Both the position numbers and the translations under genes were made by a program. Under the pieces are notes generated by a model that saw only the letters and a program-made list of their open reading frames with translations, had not been told where the DNA came from and did no database searches. From Lentimonas sp002292345 (GTDB taxonomy: Bacteria; Verrucomicrobiota; Verrucomicrobiia; Opitutales; Coraliomargaritaceae), in NCBI GenBank assembly GCA_964187655.1, contig CAXLMP010000061.1:1-17183 (forward strand): a stretch of DNA of 17,183 bases, read 5' to 3'. Below, in pieces: positions 16,501 through 17,183 of the stretch (positions within the stretch are counted from its first letter, which is position 1; every line of letters begins with the position of its first letter).

Positions 16501-17183
16501 ACGTGACGGCGAGCGGTTCGACTGTCACCGCCTTGGCGGATAATTCCGGTAATGGCTACAATGCGGATGTTGGCGGCAACACACCTGGCACGGTCCTCTA
16601 TCCCGATGCGATCCAAAGCGCCACCGGTCTGAATCTTGGCGCAGCACGTAATACGCTTAGAACGCTCATTCCAGGCGAGCAGGATGCCTTGCTGGACTTC
16701 AGCCCCGACACCGGCGCAGGCGCTGGCGCGGCTGCCACAAACGACGGGTTCTCGTTCTTTGTCGTCACTCGGGTCGATGCCCTGTTCCCTGAGAACAGCA
16801 TCATTCGCGATGTCATCCTGGCTAACCGTGGTGACATCACTGCTGGAATCCATCTTCGTTTGCAAGGCGCATCTCCTGAACTTTACGTCGGTGGTGTGAA
16901 GGCTGAAGATACCAGCGCCGTGCCTGTAGCCGGAGACACCTTGGTGATCGCCGCAAACTACAACAGTGTGACTGGAGACCTAGAGTTCTGGAATTCGAAA
17001 GCGGATGCCTCGGTGACCGTGAATGTCCCTGCTGCAGATTTCTCTGAGGCTGCCGCAATCTTCATCGGCGGTAGTAATGGAAACCAATACATGGACGGAG
17101 CGATCGGTGAAGTGAAGTTCTACCAAGGTAGAATGTCTGCTGTAGACTTCGCCGCCGAACAGGTCACTCTGACCCAGAAATGG
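13536..17183 (+). CDS. Giant secreted LamG/FN3-repeat surface protein, C-terminus outside the window
   Basis: The frame is open for 1216 codons to the right edge. I choose the GTG at 13536 because it gives a proper signal peptide (RRILKRFG before LMAIFCAAALGF, cleavage near VATA); the ATG at 13599 would leave no basic N-terminus. Four LamG (concanavalin A-like) units follow, each opening with a YAHYDASD-like motif: about 13662-14400, 14415-15200, 15471-16194, and 16467 to the edge. FN3 domains sit between units 2 and 3 (15204-15465) and between 3 and 4 (16194-16461), recognised by ITLDW, YTVYRS and TTYYYYV motifs. Units 1 and 3 resemble each other, as do 2 and 4. Such proteins are usually surface adhesins or glycan binders. 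It is divergent from the TPR/ExbBD/VWA operon and shares operator sites with it. No enzymatic domain is visible so far. Confidence 0.88.
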   Translation, partial: MNEINHTSRRILKRFGSTPRLMAIFCAAALGFQANVATALPALYVHYDASDAANVTVDVSDIVQSLTDLSAPTTTAYDATKAGGFGTLFYSDPGNLSPTGLKGVDTNNGAHNKLLVLSAAEQDALLNFPGAAASNTGFAALVVFKADTILGGTVRDLVLASHGNGATSPGSFIMKYEGGVPQVILGGTSVNAGAGAAVVAAGETVVLAVNYNKATGNMEVWDSENNTSASVTKTAADFSSTQSMFLAGSGNSGQGMDGMIGEVKIFEGVLTSEEFAAEQTALVNKWLGAPPIPTYAHYDASDASTVGFDAINTSKVITLDDLSANNLGAEDGNGTQFGDVLYPDAIQSATGLDLLDMGATNNRLRTLLPTAEQSNLLDFTPSTGAADGNSGFSFFVVARVDSILDGNVNAILGNNDNPANGSLMLRLDGAGNAPRLIIGNQDSGGVGVGSTSVTIENAGASIGAGDTVVIAANYDKATGDLEFWNSKAGTSVTGTVPAGDFSNTAQSGSALFIGGTNSAAQFMDGAIGEVKFYDRKLTTAEFAAEQTALVTKWLELTGLAATAGNSQITLDWDNLGTATYTVYRSLTEVGGYTAVSGVLTDSNYTDTAVTNETTYYYYVTSTADGSESGPSATVSAAAFTAITGSTLYAHYDATNSGSVQVTGSDVTGWNDLSGNAFNATAAGTGTAIQYPSASTSSYGVSGLDVPADADNKLLAFTSAQQNEWLDFSSGGAAQAYSGFTIFAVVKPDAVGVTSDVVFSNHGNPTTAESLSLRYDAGRPTIWLGGTENFRSVVVAAGETVVLAVKYDSVAGELRFWDSESGTTGTNGSVAAADFSSVQDMYIAGSENSGQGMDGLFGELKVYRGAMTEGEFEAERNALMAKWVQNAPIDVTLGSDGTNITLDWVDPNPTASDTYSVYRSEATGTYGTALASGLTTTNYTDSTAVSDTTYYYVVTAIRGGIESGFSAEVVAEDFAAPAVYAHYDASDANNVTASGSTVTALADNSGNGYNADVGGNTPGTVLYPDAIQSATGLNLGAARNTLRTLIPGEQDALLDFSPDTGAGAGAAATNDGFSFFVVTRVDALFPENSIIRDVILANRGDITAGIHLRLQGASPELYVGGVKAEDTSAVPVAGDTLVIAANYNSVTGDLEFWNSKADASVTVNVPAADFSEAAAIFIGGSNGNQYMDGAIGEVKFYQGRMSAVDFAAEQVTLTQKW
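13572..13579. promoter_or_regulatory. AAACGTTT core inside the start of the LamG gene
   Basis: The 8-bp core falls in codons for L-K-R-F of the signal peptide if the GTG start at 13536 is right, or 20 bp upstream of the alternative ATG at 13599. It may be a real downstream operator or a chance match. Confidence 0.4.
13662..14400 (+). repeat. LamG-like unit 1 (subtype A)
   Basis: About 246 residues, from LYVHYDASD to NKWLGA. Subtype markers are AAGETVVLAVNYN, VWDSEN, and AGSGNSGQGMDG before GEVKIF. It is joined directly to unit 2 with only a short PPIP linker. Confidence 0.75.
14355..14397 (+). repeat. 43-bp near-exact repeat, copy 1 (end of LamG unit 1)
   Basis: This segment encodes EFAAEQTALVNKWL and differs from 15156-15198 by a single base (AAC versus ACC, Asn to Thr). 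The surrounding units are far less similar in DNA. Confidence 0.85.
14415..15200 (+). repeat. LamG-like unit 2 (subtype B)
   Basis: About 262 residues, from TYAHYDASD to TKWLEL. Subtype markers are LYPDAIQSATGL, FSFFVVARVD, GDTVVIAANYD, DLEFWNSKA and GEVKFY. Confidence 0.75.
15156..15198 (+). repeat. 43-bp near-exact repeat, copy 2 (end of LamG unit 2)
   Basis: Matches 14355-14397 with one mismatch and encodes EFAAEQTALVTKWL at the end of the second LamG unit. Confidence 0.85.
15471..16194 (+). repeat. LamG-like unit 3 (subtype A)
   Basis: About 241 residues, from TLYAHYDATN to AKWVQN. It carries the subtype A markers VAAGETVVLAVKYD, FWDSES and AGSENSGQGMDG, and follows the first FN3 domain. 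Confidence 0.75.
16467..17183 (+). repeat. LamG-like unit 4 (subtype B), reaching the window edge
   Basis: It runs from VYAHYDASDANNVT to KW at the last base. It repeats the subtype B markers LYPDAIQSATGL, FSFFVVTRVD, GDTLVIAANYN, DLEFWNSKA and GEVKFY. Its opening DNA is also close to that of unit 1 (13671-13710). Confidence 0.75.

Noticed and set aside
13662..17183. Regular repeats as a CRISPR array or tandem satellite
   Set aside because: The period is about 700-1000 bp, the units keep an open reading frame, and the variation is at protein level; these are LamG and FN3 protein domains.

Overview
The window looks like a chromosomal segment of a Gram-negative polysaccharide degrader, most likely a marine-type Verrucomicrobiota (Opitutae-like). 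This is inference from gene content: secreted Cys-type sulfatases, a Pectate_lyase_3-type beta-helix protein, an ExbB/ExbD locus with large TPR proteins and a VWA protein, and a giant LamG/FN3 surface protein. Palindromic operators of the LacI/GalR kind and weak or absent Shine-Dalgarno sites fit the same picture. No rRNA, tRNA, transposase or CRISPR array was seen.

Layout. 1-1676 (minus) is a secreted right-handed beta-helix protein whose C-terminus lies outside the window; it carries two copies of the same domain start. 1677-2149 is intergenic and holds a promoter with operator. 2150-4411 (plus) is a sulfatase with an N-terminal beta-rich extension. It converges on a second sulfatase, 4487-5875 (minus), which has its own near-consensus promoter with an operator at the expected transcription start. 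6170-13237 (minus) is a tightly packed six-gene operon. In transcription order it encodes a 1034-residue TPR protein, a 376-residue TPR protein, ExbB/TolQ, ExbD, a second ExbD, and a membrane-anchored VWA protein in the place where TonB would be expected. 13238-13535 is a divergent control region. From 13536 to the right edge (plus) runs a large secreted protein made of alternating LamG-like and FN3 domains, open at the window end.

The unifying signal is a short palindrome with core AAACGTTT. It occurs six times, always upstream of or at the start of a gene: before the beta-helix gene, before the second sulfatase, before the TPR/ExbBD/VWA operon, and three times at the start of the LamG gene. 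Only the first sulfatase lacks it. I infer one regulon, probably under a LacI/GalR-family repressor encoded elsewhere. It would join two secreted glycan-active proteins to a proton-motive-force-driven envelope machine and a giant surface carbohydrate-binding or adhesive protein. The sequence does not show the substrate; sulfatases plus a beta-helix enzyme suggest a sulfated, possibly algal, polysaccharide.
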